Origin: Rotaria sordida
Taxonomy: Eukaryota > Rotifera > Eurotatoria > Philodinida > Philodinidae
DNA: 64,000 nucleotides
Assembly (NCBI GenBank): GCA_905250125.1
Contig: CAJNOL010001161.1
Location: forward strand, 1-64,000
Reading direction: 5' to 3'
The notes below the pieces were generated by a model, which did no database searches, was not told the origin of the DNA, and saw only the letters and a program-made list of their open reading frames with translations. The translations under genes were made by a program, and so were the position numbers. This document shows, piece after piece, positions 1 to 15,297 of this stretch (its first letter is position 1; each line of letters begins with the position of its first letter).

Positions 1-69
1 TTGATTCTCATATTTCGACAATCATTGTCGGATTGAATAATCTGAAACCTGTCATTTTCTATAACTTAC

Positions 70-3000
70 CAATTATATTTATGTAACATATCTAAATTAA
101 ATAATTCTTTATCAGATATTCTTGTATACAAATTAAAATCTGATTCTAATGGTTTTCGTGGAAATGATGGACTTTTAATAAGTTCATCATGAAAAAATGT
201 AACACAATTATGTATTTGATTATATGGTGTATTTTCAACTAAATAACGAGCAAATAAAACTTTTGATAATTCAGTTGTTTTTAAATAAATAGACATTTGT
301 TCTAATTGTTTTTGTGATTGTTTTGTATCCATATGTATTAATGATAATTGTGGATAAATATTTCGACGAAAAAAATAAAAATCTCTTACATATGTATCTG
401 GAATATGTATTTGTTGAGTTTTAACATCAATTAAATAATATCGATCACGTTTTGAATCAGGTATACCAAAAAAATCTAATGCTTCTTGTAAAACATTACT
501 AAATTGTGTATCTTCTTGTATAATTGCTTGTGTTGGAATTTGTGATAAATCTGGACCATGTATAATAACTTTTTTTGTTGATGGTATATTACCAGTTATT
601 AATATCATCATTTCAGCTTGTTCTTTACGTAAAATTTGTTTTAAATCTTTTAAAACAAGACCATGTAAATAAGGAATTATTTGCCATAATAATGTAAGAC
701 CAGCTACAATTAATTCTTGTGAACCATCAAGTGGTGAACGTACCATACTCATTAATAAACCAAGAACATAATTAAATACAGCATGTGCAAATTGAGGTGG
801 TATATCAGTTAAACATATCATAAGACGACGAAGACTTTGAAGAGATTTTATCTAATATGAAAAATAAAAAGAGAAGAAAATATTGAAATTATAAATTCAA
901 GAGAAACAAAAAAAAAACAATTTCTTACACGTCGTTCTTTATGTGAAAGTTTTTCAAAGAAAAAACGAATTAATAATGTTGGTTCATCAACTAAACATGT
1001 CCAAAGAGCTTTTCGAGCTGCTTCAGATACTAAAATAAAATAAACATATCAGTAGTTTAAATCATTTCTGATTTAAGAATTTCGAGATTTTAGTTCTCTA
1101 AATGAGACATAAATTGAACTGAGATTTCGATGTATAATAGAATTCATAAAAACTCTTTAGGGACAAAACTTCAGTTCAAACATGATGACATTGAATTTTT
1201 TATGATAAATCCTGTATTAAGCCAGAAACTCGGTAAACTGAACGTAACTCGAAAAGAAAATAACAATGATATGAATCATTAGAGATTTTGCCTAGTCTTA
1301 CTAGACTCTACTTAATGACACAAGTCTCATCTTAAAAAACTTTTTATCATTTGAAAAAGGTTTTTTCGTAAGACTTTTTTTTTTGAACATATTATACATT
1401 TCGAGAAGTTCTCTTCTTCTGTGTTAAACATCTCATTCGTTTATCAGGAAGAAAAAAAATACTCGAACTAGAATTTCAATTAACCAACTAGGAGTTTGAC
1501 ATATTTTCATCTATCCAAATATTTATTATTCGATAAATTGTATGAGTTATATTAATTCATTCAAGTTCAATATTTTCAATTATACAATTTCGTCTTTATT
1601 TTTTTTCTAACAAACCTGTTGCTCCATTCTCAAGTGTTTCTTCATCTTCTAACATTTCAACAAGAAGATAAACAGCTGCACCAAATGCTGAAGGAAATGT
1701 TCCTTGTGCTTGACGTATTTGAATACTTGTTTCAACAAATCGATCATCATCGGAATGTCCTAGAAAACAAAAAATCAACAACATTTTCATTTATATTTTA
1801 TAATAAACAAAGAAAAACAAAAAGATAAAAAAATAATAATAATATCATACCTTCTTCTTCTTCATCTCTTGGTTGATGTAAAAGTGGTTCAAATGAAGCT
1901 GATTGTAACATTGGTACAGTTGACATAGCAAAATTTTCTCGTGCTACTCGTTTACTTGTTTCTTCAGCCATTAATGCTGAATGTATTAATTCTTGTTGAT
2001 GTTTTTTACGTGTTTTACTTGCTGTAACAACAGCTCTCTATATAAGAAAATTTTCAAATAAATAGATAAATAAATTTTTGTTTTTATTTGATTATATGAA
2101 AATTAAACATACGACTTCTTCTTGATTTAATGCAACTTGTTGAACAAGTGTTTTAGCATGTGGCATCCATGGTGGATCAACTGTTTGAAGATTAGAAATA
2201 CCAAGTGCTGGTGATGGTAAAACAAATTCAATACTCGGTGGAAGAATCTAATTAGAAATATATATATATTTTTTTTTGTTACTTTGAAAGTATTCATTTT
2301 AGTTTTTTATTTTTATTTTTTGGTTTATTAAGTTTACCTTCATCATTGAATGTGCACCTTCTTCTAATCGAATCCAAAATTGATAACGAAAACGCCATAA
2401 TGTTTGAAATTTTAATATTGCATTATAACGAATTAATGCTGAAGAATTTTCCATTTCTGTATGAAATAATGTATCAACTAAATGATTTGCGCGAGCAGCT
2501 GTTAGAATAACAATTGTTGCTATATAAATGAAATAAAACAATGTTTGTTCTGTTTGTTTTTTTAAATTAAAAATAAAAAAAAAAATTTCAATGTAAAATT
2601 TTTCTTTTTACCAGCACAAGCAGATAATTCTTCATTACGATCCAATAAAAGTTCCCATGATAGATGAAGTATTTGTGAATAATGTTCATCTTCTAATAAA
2701 ACAGATGATTTACAAAGTATCATTAATGGTACTTGTGTTAATGTTCCAACCTAAAAAATAAAAATGCCAAGTAAAAATTTTCCAAAAACACAAAAATTCA
2801 AATTTAATAAACGTTAAACTAACTTGTTTTTCCAAATAAGCAGTAATAGCAGTAAAATGTGTATTAATATGTGGATCAAAATGTGGATCAGCACTTTCAA
2901 ATATCATACCATAAGTTAATCCATCTGTTGTTTTATTTGTATTTACACCTTTTGTAGTATTATCATTATTTTGACCAGTACTTTCACCAAATAAACAAGT

Positions 3001-6000
3001 TGAAAGCTAGATAAAAAAAAAACAAAATCATACGATCAAAAAGTAAAGGAAAAAAAAAAAGAATTTTTATTTTCTTACTCGTCGTTTTTTCGGATCTTGC
3101 TGACTTTTACTTGATGTTGTATCATTACGTTTTAAATGTGTAGTTGATCTATGTGTTGATGATGATGAACGAGAAAATGATGAACCAATATTTGGTAAAT
3201 TTAATGATGATAATCGATACATATTTAATAGTGCTTGAATAAGATTTTTACAACTTGTTGTTTGTTTATCATAACAATTTGATACACATTTTATTTGATG
3301 TTCACATGTTAAATTAACATCATTTAATATTCTTATAACAACTTTTATCCATGGAAATGGTCGAGTATTAATTATATCATCAAAATTTCCTTGATCAAAA
3401 TCTTCATCATTACCATTTAAATATTCATCAGTTGGTTCCATAGCTGAACTTCCTATATTACTTTGATGACCATCAGTTTCCGATGAAATATTTGATGCAT
3501 GACTACGACGACGTGTTCGATAAGATGAACGACGATTATCTTAATTAATAAAAATTATGATTGAATAAAAGAAACTAGACGAAAGGTTACAAGTGAGGAT
3601 GACACTTAAAATAGATGACTAGTTGGAGAAGAAGGACAACTGTTCATAACGATGACTCTTTTTTTTTTGATATAGTTAAAAGTTCATTATATACTATCAA
3701 TCGATAAATCTTGGTAACCCTTCGGAATTATTCAGTGAAACGCTATCATTGAAAGAAATTAATTTTTAATTTTGAAAATTGTTCAATTCGTAGTTCTTCT
3801 AAGTATTTTGAAAGCGTAGTTATAGAAAGGTCGAAAATGTCAAAACTAGAAAAATATTGAAAAACATTGTTGCTGATAAATGCTGATTCTAACTCTCTAT
3901 AGTTTATTATTGATGCAAGAGCAAAACAAGCCAAAATGATTGCTATTCAACGTCGTATAGGTAATGTTGGTGAACGATATTATGATGATCTTATAAATAT
4001 AATAGAATATTTCGATAGTTTCTCATTTATAGTTGCTAAACAGACAAAATGATATTACTATTTCGTTCATTTTTATATCTCTTAACTTGTATATGATCTA
4101 TGTTAGTATGATGCCAACAATAAAGTGAAATCTTCGATATTTTTCATTTCGATCTTTCTACAGCACGCCTTTTGAAGGATGATTTTGAATTCTTTTATGA
4201 AACGATGAAACTTGATGTATATATAAGATCTTTATGACTATTCATAAATTCGAACTAAGATCATTACTGTTGAATATTTTGAATAGAGCTGAACTTGAAT
4301 ATGAGTTCTTGATGATAACTTCGAACAATAAAAATTTATTCTTACTTTTCCCTGTATCTTTCATTCTTAATGATGGTTTTCTTAATTTAACACTACTTCG
4401 TCGAATTAATTTTGATTTACCAGTACTACCAGTAACACTGCCTGATTTATATGCTGCAACAGACACTAAAAAAGACAAAAAAAAAACACATGTCTATTAA
4501 AAAGACAACAAAATAAAATATTTATTTTTATCTAACTTCGTCTGTCATTAACTACAGGTGTTGAATTTCCATCAACAACAACAACTCCATCATCATCATT
4601 TATCATAACAGCTGTATGATTACTTTCATTTGAATCATTTTCTTTATTAACAGCAAAACTAATATGTCGTTCACCAGCTAATGTTGGATTTATATTAATT
4701 ATTGTTGCTGGTATTGTACTTAAAACAGGTGGAATTGTTGCTGATGATGCTTGTGGTGAAACTAATTTATTTATAAAACAAAATTAAAAGAAAGAAAAAA
4801 AAATCAAACTAAAAATCAAAATAAATACATACGTGCTGGATGTTCACTTGATATTGAAGCTGAACTTCTATTTGATATTTGAGAAACAACACTACCCATA
4901 CGCATACGATCTGTTGAACGTTTATCAGTTAATGTTGAAGATGTTTCAACAAGAGTTGTTGGTGCACTTGTGGCTTGATTATTTGTACGTTGTTGCTGTT
5001 GTTGTTGTCGAATATTAACTCCTGTTTGTGGTAATGATGAAAGTTTAGGTAATGTATCATAGACTTCACGTAAAAATGATGTAATTTCATAAAGAAGTAA
5101 ACAAGCCATGACACGTAATGAATATGGACAATCATGACCAGAACGATTAACAATTGCTGAAAAAGAAAAATAAATATTTTATTATTATATTCAAACAGAA
5201 ATCAATATACAAAAATATATATATATATATATAAACATGAAGCTGACAAACACGATAACACATGCAAGACTAAACTCCATGCCTGTCTACCTTCATTATA
5301 ATAATCTTCATATGTTTCATCACTATTCCAAAAATTTGTTCCTCCTCCTGCTCCTCCTCCCTCTAATCCTAGTCCTGTTTCATTTGTATGATCTGTTGTC
5401 GTTTGTTGTTGCTGTTGTTGTTGTTCATTGTTTAATATAGTTTCAAGTTGTGATGAAAGAGCCTTTCATAGGAATTTATTCATATAAATTTGTTTGTTCT
5501 TTTATTTTTTTTTTTCAAAAAAAATCTTTTAATCAACTTACTTCACCCCATATATAGAACATTCTTGCTGCAGCTGCTTGATATAATTTATTTAATCTTG
5601 CATTCATATTTCCAGTTGCACGTACAGCAAATGATTCATGTGGACGAAATGTTGTCATATTTATACGCATCCATTCAGGCCATTGACCTAATGAACAACG
5701 ACGAACAAAATAAGCACATTCAACAAGAAATGCTGCTTTTGATATAACTGGTGAATCCTACGAGACAAAAAAAAAAAAAAAAAAAAAGAAAAGTTCAATC
5801 TTTAAAAAGAAAAGAACAAAGAATTATAATAAAAAAAAAAACAAACCAAAATAAGAAGACTATTTAAAAATTGTGGATCAGGTAATGAACCTGGTGGACA
5901 TGATTCCATCAGAAAATTTAAACGTAATAAACCGAAACGAATAAGTGATAAATCAACATATAAACTTTCTTCTTGATGTGTATATAAACTATGATCATCA

Positions 6001-9000
6001 CCACCCATTAATGATCCAGTTCGTGCACGGGCACCTTTAATTTTATAAAATATAATAAATTAAAAACAAAGGAAAAAAAAATATTTCTTTATTTTTTCTT
6101 ACTTTTTAATTTAATACTAAACGTTGATGATGTAGTATTTGTTACTGGTGCATCATCAGTTCCGTATGTTGTTAATGGTTGACTAGTACTTCCATGACGA
6201 TCAAGATCAGCATCATCTGATAGATCACGATTAAGAAAAACCTTTTATTCAAAGAAAATAAAAATATATTTTATAATACATTAAAAATTGATCTATTTTA
6301 TATATTTACTCCTTTTCCATTACTATTAACAGGATCTTGTCGAATAAAAGTATGTGATATTTTAGTTTTTGGTTTTATATTTATTTCTTGTTGTTTTAAT
6401 GTTTTAAGTCTTTTTTCTGGATCAAGTAATGATGAAAAAACTACCAAACGAAATATTCCACCATGATTTTCTTTAATACATGTTAAAAATGCTCGACATT
6501 CACCATATAAAGCAACATTTTCCGATCCCAATAAATATTCTTTCATCATTATAAGACGTGTAACGAATGGTTTAAATACAATATTTAATATAAATCCATC
6601 AATACCTTTTGGTCCAACACCGAGATGTGTATTACCAAAATTATTTGAATATGTTTGTCGTAAATGTGCATCAACTTTTGTTGGAACTATGAAGACAAAA
6701 AAAAGAATAGAAGTTTCATTTAACAAAATAAAAAAAAAAGCTAAAGTCTTACTATAAGGTGAATAATGAGCAAGACCAACATTGGATTCTGAACAATAAC
6801 CACATAATGCATGAAATATATCAAGTATATGAACAAGATCACCATTAAGTGTTAAATTAAGAAAATATCTAATAGAATAGAAATTTTTATTGAGAAAGAC
6901 AAAAAAGAAAAAGAATGAATGATATACATACTTTTCAAATCGATGTTGATTAAGTATACGAAGTTTATTTAATGATAAACGTACTTTACCACGTAATTGA
7001 TCAGCTGTAAAACTACGACCACGTGGTTGACAATGTGGACATCCTAATCGTTTGATTATTCTAAATAGAATATAAACAAAATTATTCTATGTTCCTCAGC
7101 TATTGATTTTCACGAAAAAAAAACCACTAGGCCTCCTCCTATTCGAATGATCTAGTGAATAAATTCTTCAACTCCGTAGAAAGCTATTGAACTTTATATT
7201 TTTGTTATGAACAGGTCTTCGTTAGATAAAAAGAAAGTCTACAAAAACTTTTCGGCATGCACCACGACTTGAAACAAGACAGTTTCATTGCTATTAGTGG
7301 CGAAGTCAGATAAACATTTTTGGAAGATGCTGAGTCTCTGTCCAAAGTTGAAAAGGAGATATACTTTTCCAATGTTAATGATAGATCAATCCAATCCTAG
7401 GCGAAGAGATGAGGTCAGCCACCTCCTACAATCTCTACCTCAGCTACTAAATATAAATCTAAATACAATTGAATAGTTAAAAATAATCATCTTCATTTAT
7501 ATTTTACTTGATTTTTTTTTTGTATTTCTTCGCAAGTCAATTAGACTCAATAATATAGAATTTAAATACTAATATCTTGATAGAAATAAAACCTTTCAAA
7601 TTAAAAGCTCGAGAATTAATGAAAATTTTTATATGATTGTTTATCTTTCCTATTTGCTGAACATATGATACAACTTAAAATATTTAATCTTTACCTAAGT
7701 GTAATATCCACAGCTAATTGAAATTTTTCTTCTTCCTTTGCATCGATTTGTTTTAACCATTCTTCTATTTGTTCATCTCCTCTATCATCACTTGTTGGTC
7801 CAGTATTTCCAACTGTTAATAATTGTTTTTTATGTAGATCATCTTCTGATGATGATATAACAGCCAAACCAAGTAAAACATCGAGAATATTCATTACTAA
7901 TTCACAAACTTTTAAATGATGTTCTTTACATATAACAGCATGTATTCCAGCTAAAACAACACCAAAATTAATTGTACCACTTCGATTAATATATGCACTT
8001 GAACCTTGTGCTTCTTCAATTTCTTCTAAAAATTTATAATTTATTTCTGAATCACTAACACTATAAGTTTTCATTAGATTTAAATTAGTTGTTGGTATAG
8101 TAGTAGTAATTTTTGTTGCACTAGGATTTGAAGTAATTAATAAACTATCAACTGATTGTCGAGCTGTACCAACTGTTGTTGTTGCAGGTAATAGAGAACG
8201 ATCAGAAACATTTATTGTTGTTGTTTTAAGTAATAATAAACCTGGATCAGTTAGATGAAGACGATTAGTTTTTGATGATAATGTTTGTATATTATCTCGA
8301 CGATCAACATTAGCCAAATCCAAATGTTCAATACCTTCTTCATCAATATAACGAATTTTACTAAAATAAAGAAAAATAGATAATTCGAGAGAAAAACAAA
8401 AAAGAAAAATTAATTGTGCGGACATTCACACATAAAAACACAAGAATAGAAAAAGAAACCAATTAATATTTCTCATCTCTTTGCAATTTGTTATAAATGT
8501 ATTTGCAAAAAATGAGAAAAGCATGATTTTTATTTTATTTTATTTTTTTTCATATTACCCTCGAGCCAATAATTGTTTTTCTCTTTTATTTTCATATTAA
8601 AAAAAAATTATGTTAAAAAAAAAAAGTCAAAACAAAGAAAAGATCATCATTGTGATGTATTCTTACCTTATTTTCTTATAGAAATTATCATATTTTTGAC
8701 TATGTTTTCCATTATATGGACTTTTTCCAGCAAAATATTTAAATGGTACATTTAATAATGTAGCTGGTTGTTTAGTTGATGTTGATGTTGCCATATCACC
8801 TGTACCAGCCATCATACATTGTTGTTCAATAATATCATTTGTAACTTGTTCATTAAAATAAATATTTTTTAAATATTCATAATAATCTTGTTCATTACTA
8901 AGATTTAATTGTGGAATCGAAAGACTTTTAAAACGAAGAATATTTATTGGTAATGTACCATTCATTAATGCATCCGATAAAATTTCATCAGATATATCAA

Positions 9001-11172
9001 TAATACGTTTATGTAAATATTCTAAACACCATAAATAACCATCTGTTAACCATGATGGACTAAATAATGTACGTAATATTCCAATATCAAAATAAGTTGC
9101 AAGTAGAAGTAATTCAGATGAACGTTGAGATGTTCGAGGTTTTGGTGTTATAATACTTTGACGTCGTGTTATTGATATTAAATCTTTTTGAACTTCTGGC
9201 TTTAATGGAAGATCAGATACTCTTGGTGTAGGTGTTGGTTTTATAGGTGTACAACTTGAACAAATATATGGAATATTTTGTGGATGATTAGGAGCAAATA
9301 CAGGTTGTTGACATTGAGAACAATTTAAAGGTAATAGAACAGATGGTGTTGATGCTGATGATGATGATGAACCTGTACCACCGGGTAAGATATTAAATTT
9401 ATCACCAGCTTAAAAAGTCAATAGGGATATTAAAGATAAGAATTAAAAAAACAAAAAGATTTCTTGTTTCAAAATTTTCTTTCTCTTACCTGGACTTTGT
9501 GGTGATGTTGTTAAACGACTTGAATCAGATATTGAACAAATTGAACTCATATGTACGAGTGGTGCACGTGATTTTGTACCATTTGATGTTCCATAAGCAC
9601 TAAGATCAGTTATTGAATTATTTGTTGTAGCTGTATCAGAATCAACGAGAACGGATGATGTTGATTTTTGCTCTTTTTTTGCTGTTATTGGTTGAAATAA
9701 ACTTATACTACTTCCTTCACTACTAACAATAGGTGCCGTCATTGTTGGTTGATTTGTTAAATCAGATAATGGTTGTTTTTCTGACAATGATCTGGGTAAT
9801 TGTGAAATATGTTCATTTGTCGTTAATGTTTGAGATGATGGTTGTGATGGTGGAAGTGGGAGCGGTGGTGGTGAAGAAGGTTGAGATTGTTGTTGTTCTT
9901 CTTCAGATTCTTCAAGAATTGCTTTTGTTGTTGGTACTGGTGTAGGTGATTCAATCAAAACAGATAAACGATTACGTTTATTATTATTTATATAAAATGT
10001 TTGTTGTTGTTGTTGTGATTCATTTATTGTTGTTATATAATCACCATTTTCATTTGGTGATGCATATGATGGTATAATTGGTTTAACAAATGAACTAAAC
10101 ATACGTATATTTGGTTGACGATATTCAAGTAATGGTTGCCATATAAGACGCATGCCTTGAGCAAGATCAGGATGTGATAAAAATTCTTTTTCATTACTTT
10201 GTAAATATGTATGAATATATGGAATAAATAAATAAATAAATAATTGTATTGTATTTAATGGTAAAAGTTGATCACTATTTATAGATGTATTATTATTTTG
10301 ATTTTGAGAATCTAATATAAGATAATGTAATGTATGAAAAAGACGAATTTCACTTGGACTTAATTTATTTGTTAATGATGAATAACTACTTGTACTATGT
10401 GCTGTTGATGAGAGACGAAATAATGGTGGCTGACTAGATTGATGTTCAACAGATGCTGTTGGTGAAAGAGTTGTGGAAGTTAATGGACCAAGAGGTGCCG
10501 GTATATTAGGAGTATTAATAGGTAATTGAAGACTAGTTGGAATTTGAAGTTGTGATGAAGCTGATGGTGAAATAGATATAGATGATGAAACAAGTAATGA
10601 TGGATGACCACTAGTTGTTGGTTGTTGTTGTATTGAATGAAGACTATGTTCAATTGCAGCTGAGCATGCATGCATTACATGTGGAAATGCCTGAAAAAAT
10701 AGTTTATTTATTTATTTTGTTTTTCAAAAAATAAATAAACTAACCACTTTGATTAATAACCATCTTGGAATACTTGCAATAGCATCGCTAAGACTAGGTG
10801 ATAAACCATGTACGATGTTTTGAACAAGAACTCGATCAAAACTCTAATCGAATATCATAGAAAAATAGATTTTCTAAATTGAAATATGTATATATGTATT
10901 TAACTTACAATTGCAGATGCATCGGTTAGATTACCAAACTTTCGTTTGATAAATGGACTACAGATGAGAAAGAAATTTTTTTTTCTTCCTTGAACAAAAA
11001 AAAAAACATCAACTTACTTGCTCTGTCGCCATAGAAAAATTTGTATTGGAATTGGAATTACATCTTCATTATCCGATGATGCATTAGGTTTAGATGTAGT
11101 ATCACAATGACGCTTTGAAGTATTACCAGAAGCTGAATTTAATGTCGTTGTTTGTAGACGTTGTTTCGGCAT
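70..11172 (-). CDS. unc80: UNC80 homologue, NALCN channel complex scaffold (partial, C-terminal part beyond the left edge)
   Basis: UNC80 is a very large HEAT/armadillo-like scaffold that binds the NALCN sodium-leak channel with UNC79 and sets neuronal resting excitability. The start at 11172 gives a short polar leader and then IPIPIQIFLWRQ, almost the vertebrate N-terminus, followed by the family's conserved VLVxNxxHGLSPSLSDAI block. Other matching blocks, in order: INFGVVLAGIHAVICKEH (about 7960), the FKPFVTRLIMMKEYLLGSENVALYGE region (about 6550), LKFQTLWRFRYQFWIRLEEGAH (about 2390), and a near-continuous match at 820-70 including FKDLKQ-type and TYVRDFYFFRR motifs. The family is about 3,200 residues in vertebrates; roughly the first two thirds lie here, in about 25-30 exons. 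A long Ser/Thr/Gln-rich exon (9490-10690) is a lineage-specific linker. The last exon seen ends at 70 with a GTAAGT donor, so bases 1-69 are intron. Its start lies 132 bases after the Crooked neck stop. Confidence 0.94.
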
Positions 11173-11304
11173 TCGATACAAATAAATAATCTATAATATG
11201 ATGAGAAATTTGCTGTCTTCACAGGGCTCTATTTCATCCGATATGAAAAAACAAAATAGATCATATATGTATTTAATTATACAAAGAAAAAAAAACAAGA
11301 CATA

Positions 11305-14300
11305 TTAAGATTCATCGTTCATTTCTTCATCATCAATACGCGATTCCGGTAGAGGAATATTATCGTCTTCTGTTTCTGTTGTTGTTTTTGCTGTTGACAT
11401 ATCATTATCTGTATTCACATTCGTTGATGTTGAAACATCGTCTTGTCCTTTTTTCCATCGTTTAGCCATTGATAATAATTTCAAATGAGGTTGAACAGCT
11501 TCATCATCAGGAAAAACAAGCTGCATATATTCTTCCCATTTACCTGAATCAGTCTAAATAAAAAAATTTATTTTCAATTATAAGAAAATAAAATGAAATA
11601 TAATATAGATAAACTTACTCCATCTTCACTAAGAATTTTTCGACGTTGTTTTATACGTTTTGGTAGACATTTCTCAACACGAGCTACACTTTCTTTTGTA
11701 CCTCTTTCTTTCTATAAATGAGAATAAAGAAAAATTATAATAAAATATTTTTTTATATATTTGGGTTTTTTTTTCTTTACTTCAAAATCCAGCCAATTTT
11801 CAACAAGCATTAAACGTTCTTCTTTATCATTTGCTGTTCGAAGTGTTTTATATGCTTGTTCAAATACATCTCGTGCACGATCAATAGAATCTGATTCATC
11901 AATTACTGCTTCAAATTGTGCTAAACTAAGCCAAACCTTTTATTAAACAAACAAAAACAAAATAATAATAATAATAATTGCAGATTTTATTTTAACTTAA
12001 AAAAAAAAATCTTTTTTTCTTACTTTAACATGTTGAGTCTTTTTGAGTAATTTACTATATAATTTTCTTGCATGATCATATTCTTGTTGTTCAATTTCAA
12101 AATCAATAAATGCTTTCCATAATAATTCAGGCATATCAAGTCTTGGCTGTTCAATAGCAAGTTCATAAATAGCACGTGCACGATCAGTATCACCAAGAAT
12201 ACTTTCCAATTCAGCAAACTATTGATAACAAGGATATATCAATGAAATAAAAAAAAATAAACATTTTCTTTCTTACTTTAATCCAAGTTGTACAATTATC
12301 TGGACCAAATTCAAGAAATTTCTCATATAATCTTCGACAATTATCAAATTCTCTTAATTGAATTTCCAAATCAATGTAACCACGAAAAAGTTTATCTTTT
12401 GGACACATACCAATGGCTGTACCCTAAAAAAGAAAAATAATTTAATGAAAAACAAAAAACAAATTTATATTTTAAAGTATTTACAAGAATTTTTCGAACA
12501 GATGCTAATTCTTTTTGTCGAATTTCAAATTGTGCATAATAAAGCCAAATTTTTGCAAATGTAAATTTTTTATGTGGAATTAAATTTAAACAATTTTTAT
12601 AAACTCCACGTGTAAGTTCAATATTTTCAGCTTCAAGTTCTTCAAATAAAGCATAATTTATCCATATATATATATAACGACGCCAATATCGTTTTTCCTA
12701 ATCAATTCAATGAACAATTAGTACATAGAAGAATTAAAAACGAATATTTGAAATAGACAAAAAAAAAAGAATATCTCAGACGATAGTCTATTGTACTTTT
12801 CATCTATTTAATTCAGTTGATGAGTCTTATTTTTTACATTGACTAAAAGTATTATTATTGATGAAGGAAAAATGAAAAAGAGAAATATTAGTTTCTTTGT
12901 TCGAATGAAAGATTTATACGAATTTCTTTGAAAAAAAGATTATTAGTAATAAAAGTTAGAACTGGAATTAATACACAGTTATATATACCGGGTGGCCCAA
13001 AAGTAAGGAAAAATAATGGTTATCCCATAATAACTGATGAAAAACTGTTAATGATATTTTTCATACTTTTTATTGATGTAAAGAGCTGAAATTTTTATTA
13101 CATATATATCTAATTAACATCTTTTATTTCTGAAAGTTTTAGTTCTCTACATCAATAAAAAGTATGAAAAATATCATTAACAGTTTTTCATCAGTTATTA
13201 TTAGATACCCATTATTTTTCCTTACTTTTGGGCCACCCGATATATATATATATAAAGCAGACGATGATGATTGATCGAGTGAAATCATACTAATGAAGCA
13301 ATGTTGTTGTTTTTTTATATTATGTATATCGATCATCTATTTCTAAGAATTTCAACTCAAGAAAAAGTAGTCTTTACAAAGAATAAATAGATCTATCTAA
13401 CATAGTTATTGAATTAGTTTAAATTCAAATAGGTAAAAATTTTATTTCACTAATATTTCAAACAGCTAAAATGGAACATTTTGTTTATTATTTTAACTCT
13501 GCTTATCTCGAGTTCTATTTCAGAAAAGTTTAGCATACTTGAATAGGTGGTATTTGAGCAATAGCTTTTTCATAAGCTTCTCGAATAACAGCAACATCTC
13601 CTTCACTTTCAAGTAAACGTAAATAATCAAACCATGTATCATAATCCATTGAATTTTCTTTCAATTCCTAAAATGAAACAAAAAAAAAAAAAATAAGAAA
13701 AAAATAAGAAAAAAAACAAAGTTTCTCTTTAAATAATTTTTTATACTTCTTCGTATTGAAATTTTCTTTTACTTGTAATAACATCTTCAATACCAGTACG
13801 ATCACCATATTTTTTTTCATGTATTGTATATGCTTTAAATATATCTTCACATGAACTTTTAGGTAAATGTTCAAGTGCATATTTATATACCATTCGACAA
13901 CGATCATGTTCTTTTTGATGTTCTTCAAATTTTGCAAATTCTAATAATAAACGTTCACTTAAATGTTCTTCACCAAAAAATTCAATAGCACGTTCATAAA
14001 TACGTCGTGCTGATTTAATATAATTATTTTGTTCTTCAAATTTAGCATAACGTATCCAATTTCTAGGTTCAGGATGTGTTACAACAAAACGTTCATATAT
14101 CATTCGTGCACGTTCTAATTCATTATAACGTAGTTCAAATTTAATATATGTATTCCATGCTTGTTCATCTGGTTGCCATTCCATCCAACGTTCAAATATT
14201 TGTCGACAACCAGCTATATTTGAAAGCATTTCTTCCATATATGTATATTTATACCAAAATTGATTAGCTCGTGGTAATATAGCAATAGCTCGATCCCAAA

Positions 14301-14950
14301 TATTACGTGCATGATTGATCTGTTTGTAGCCTAAAGAAACAATAAATTTAGTTACCGAAGAAAATCAAAGGTAATTATTTACGCATTTCCATTTCGGCAT
14401 ACTTTAGCCAAATGGCTATATTACGATAATCAACATCAAGTGCACGTTCCCAAATACTTCGAGCACCTACAATAAGAAAATATGATTTTTGTTTTATATT
14501 AAATTAATGCATAAAAATTTTTCTTACGTTGAATTTCTTGTTGTGATTCTTCCCAATGAGCATATTTAACCCAATTAACCATTTTTAGACGATTTTTTCT
14601 TATAGCATCTTCCATTTCTTTTCGTTTTTTCATTCGATATTCAGCTAATTCTTCTGGATCACTAATTTTTTGTCTTGGTGGTGGTGCAACATATTCAAGT
14701 TGTTTTTCTTTTGCTTCACGTAATAATTGTTCAGCTGTTATTTGAATCCTAATTTTCAATTAAGAAAAAAAAACGTATTATTTTTTTTCTCATTCGAAAC
14801 AAGACAATCAAATTAACTTACGGTGCCGGCATTTTGTTTTTGACCTAAATAAAAAAAAAAAAAGTTTCATAAATTATTATGAGCTAACAAAATATAAGAT
14901 TTCCATACCGGTACGATTTTCGGTCCTTTGGCTGGTCTTTCGTCTTCCAT
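11305..14950 (-). CDS. crn: Crooked neck-like pre-mRNA splicing factor (HAT-repeat protein, CRNKL1/Syf3/Clf1)
   Basis: Crooked neck is a core spliceosome scaffold of the Prp19-associated complex, required for activation of the spliceosome in the nucleus. The protein starts [14 protein letters not shown] and continues with the family's [19 protein letters not shown] segment, then a long run of HAT repeats. Typical repeat cores are visible: [50 protein letters not shown], and [30 protein letters not shown] (14100-13950). The tail is acidic and ends near 11305 in MNDES. About a dozen exons are separated mostly by short introns; one intron (about 12700-13540) is long and carries a foldback MITE. 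A T-rich AG acceptor lies 37 bases upstream of the ATG, so either a 5'UTR intron or a trans-splice site precedes the start. Confidence 0.95.
12988..13240. mobile_element. Foldback MITE with mariner-like ends, inside a crn intron
   Basis: Two inverted arms of about 105 bases (12988-13095 and about 13133-13240) match with only a handful of differences and are separated by a loop of about 37 bases. The ends read cCGGGTGGCCCAAAAGTAAGG and its inverse, and are flanked by TA on both sides (12986-12987 and 13241-13242). This is the Tc1/mariner target-site signature. There is no room for a transposase, so it is a non-autonomous element that would fold into a long hairpin in the crn pre-mRNA. The surrounding TATATA tract makes the exact duplication ambiguous. 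Confidence 0.88.
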
Positions 14951-15297
14951 TGTTCACGTTTTGTTTTGTCGATCAAGAAATATCTGAAAGAAAAAAAAAA
15001 GAATCTATTATGACAAAAGAAGAAGCAATTTATTGTATGTAGGCAGTCGCATTTAGACCCATATAGTACTCACAATAGGCGAGAAGAGGAAATATGATTT
15101 ATTGAACGCGTCATTTTTTTTTTCGTTCTTTCCTCATTTTTTTTCTTATTATTATACGCGACTATCTCAATAACACAACAGTTATATAATAGCATGACAA
15201 TAGATAAAAAACAAGAAAAAGAAAAAAAAAGAACGAACTATAAAAACAAATTTCACAATCATGTACAAAATGAACAATTATGGACGGATGAATACAT

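Noticed and set aside
3746..3934. Possible nested gene in the unc80 intron
   Set aside because: 62-codon frame with no motif, no bias and no splice support.
5212..5233. TA dinucleotide tracts here and at about 16970, 28945 and 48598 as functional sites
   Set aside because: Ordinary AT microsatellites in introns and spacers.
9733..9945. Plus-strand Val-rich open frame
   Set aside because: Shadow of the Ser/Thr/Gln-rich unc80 exon on the opposite strand.
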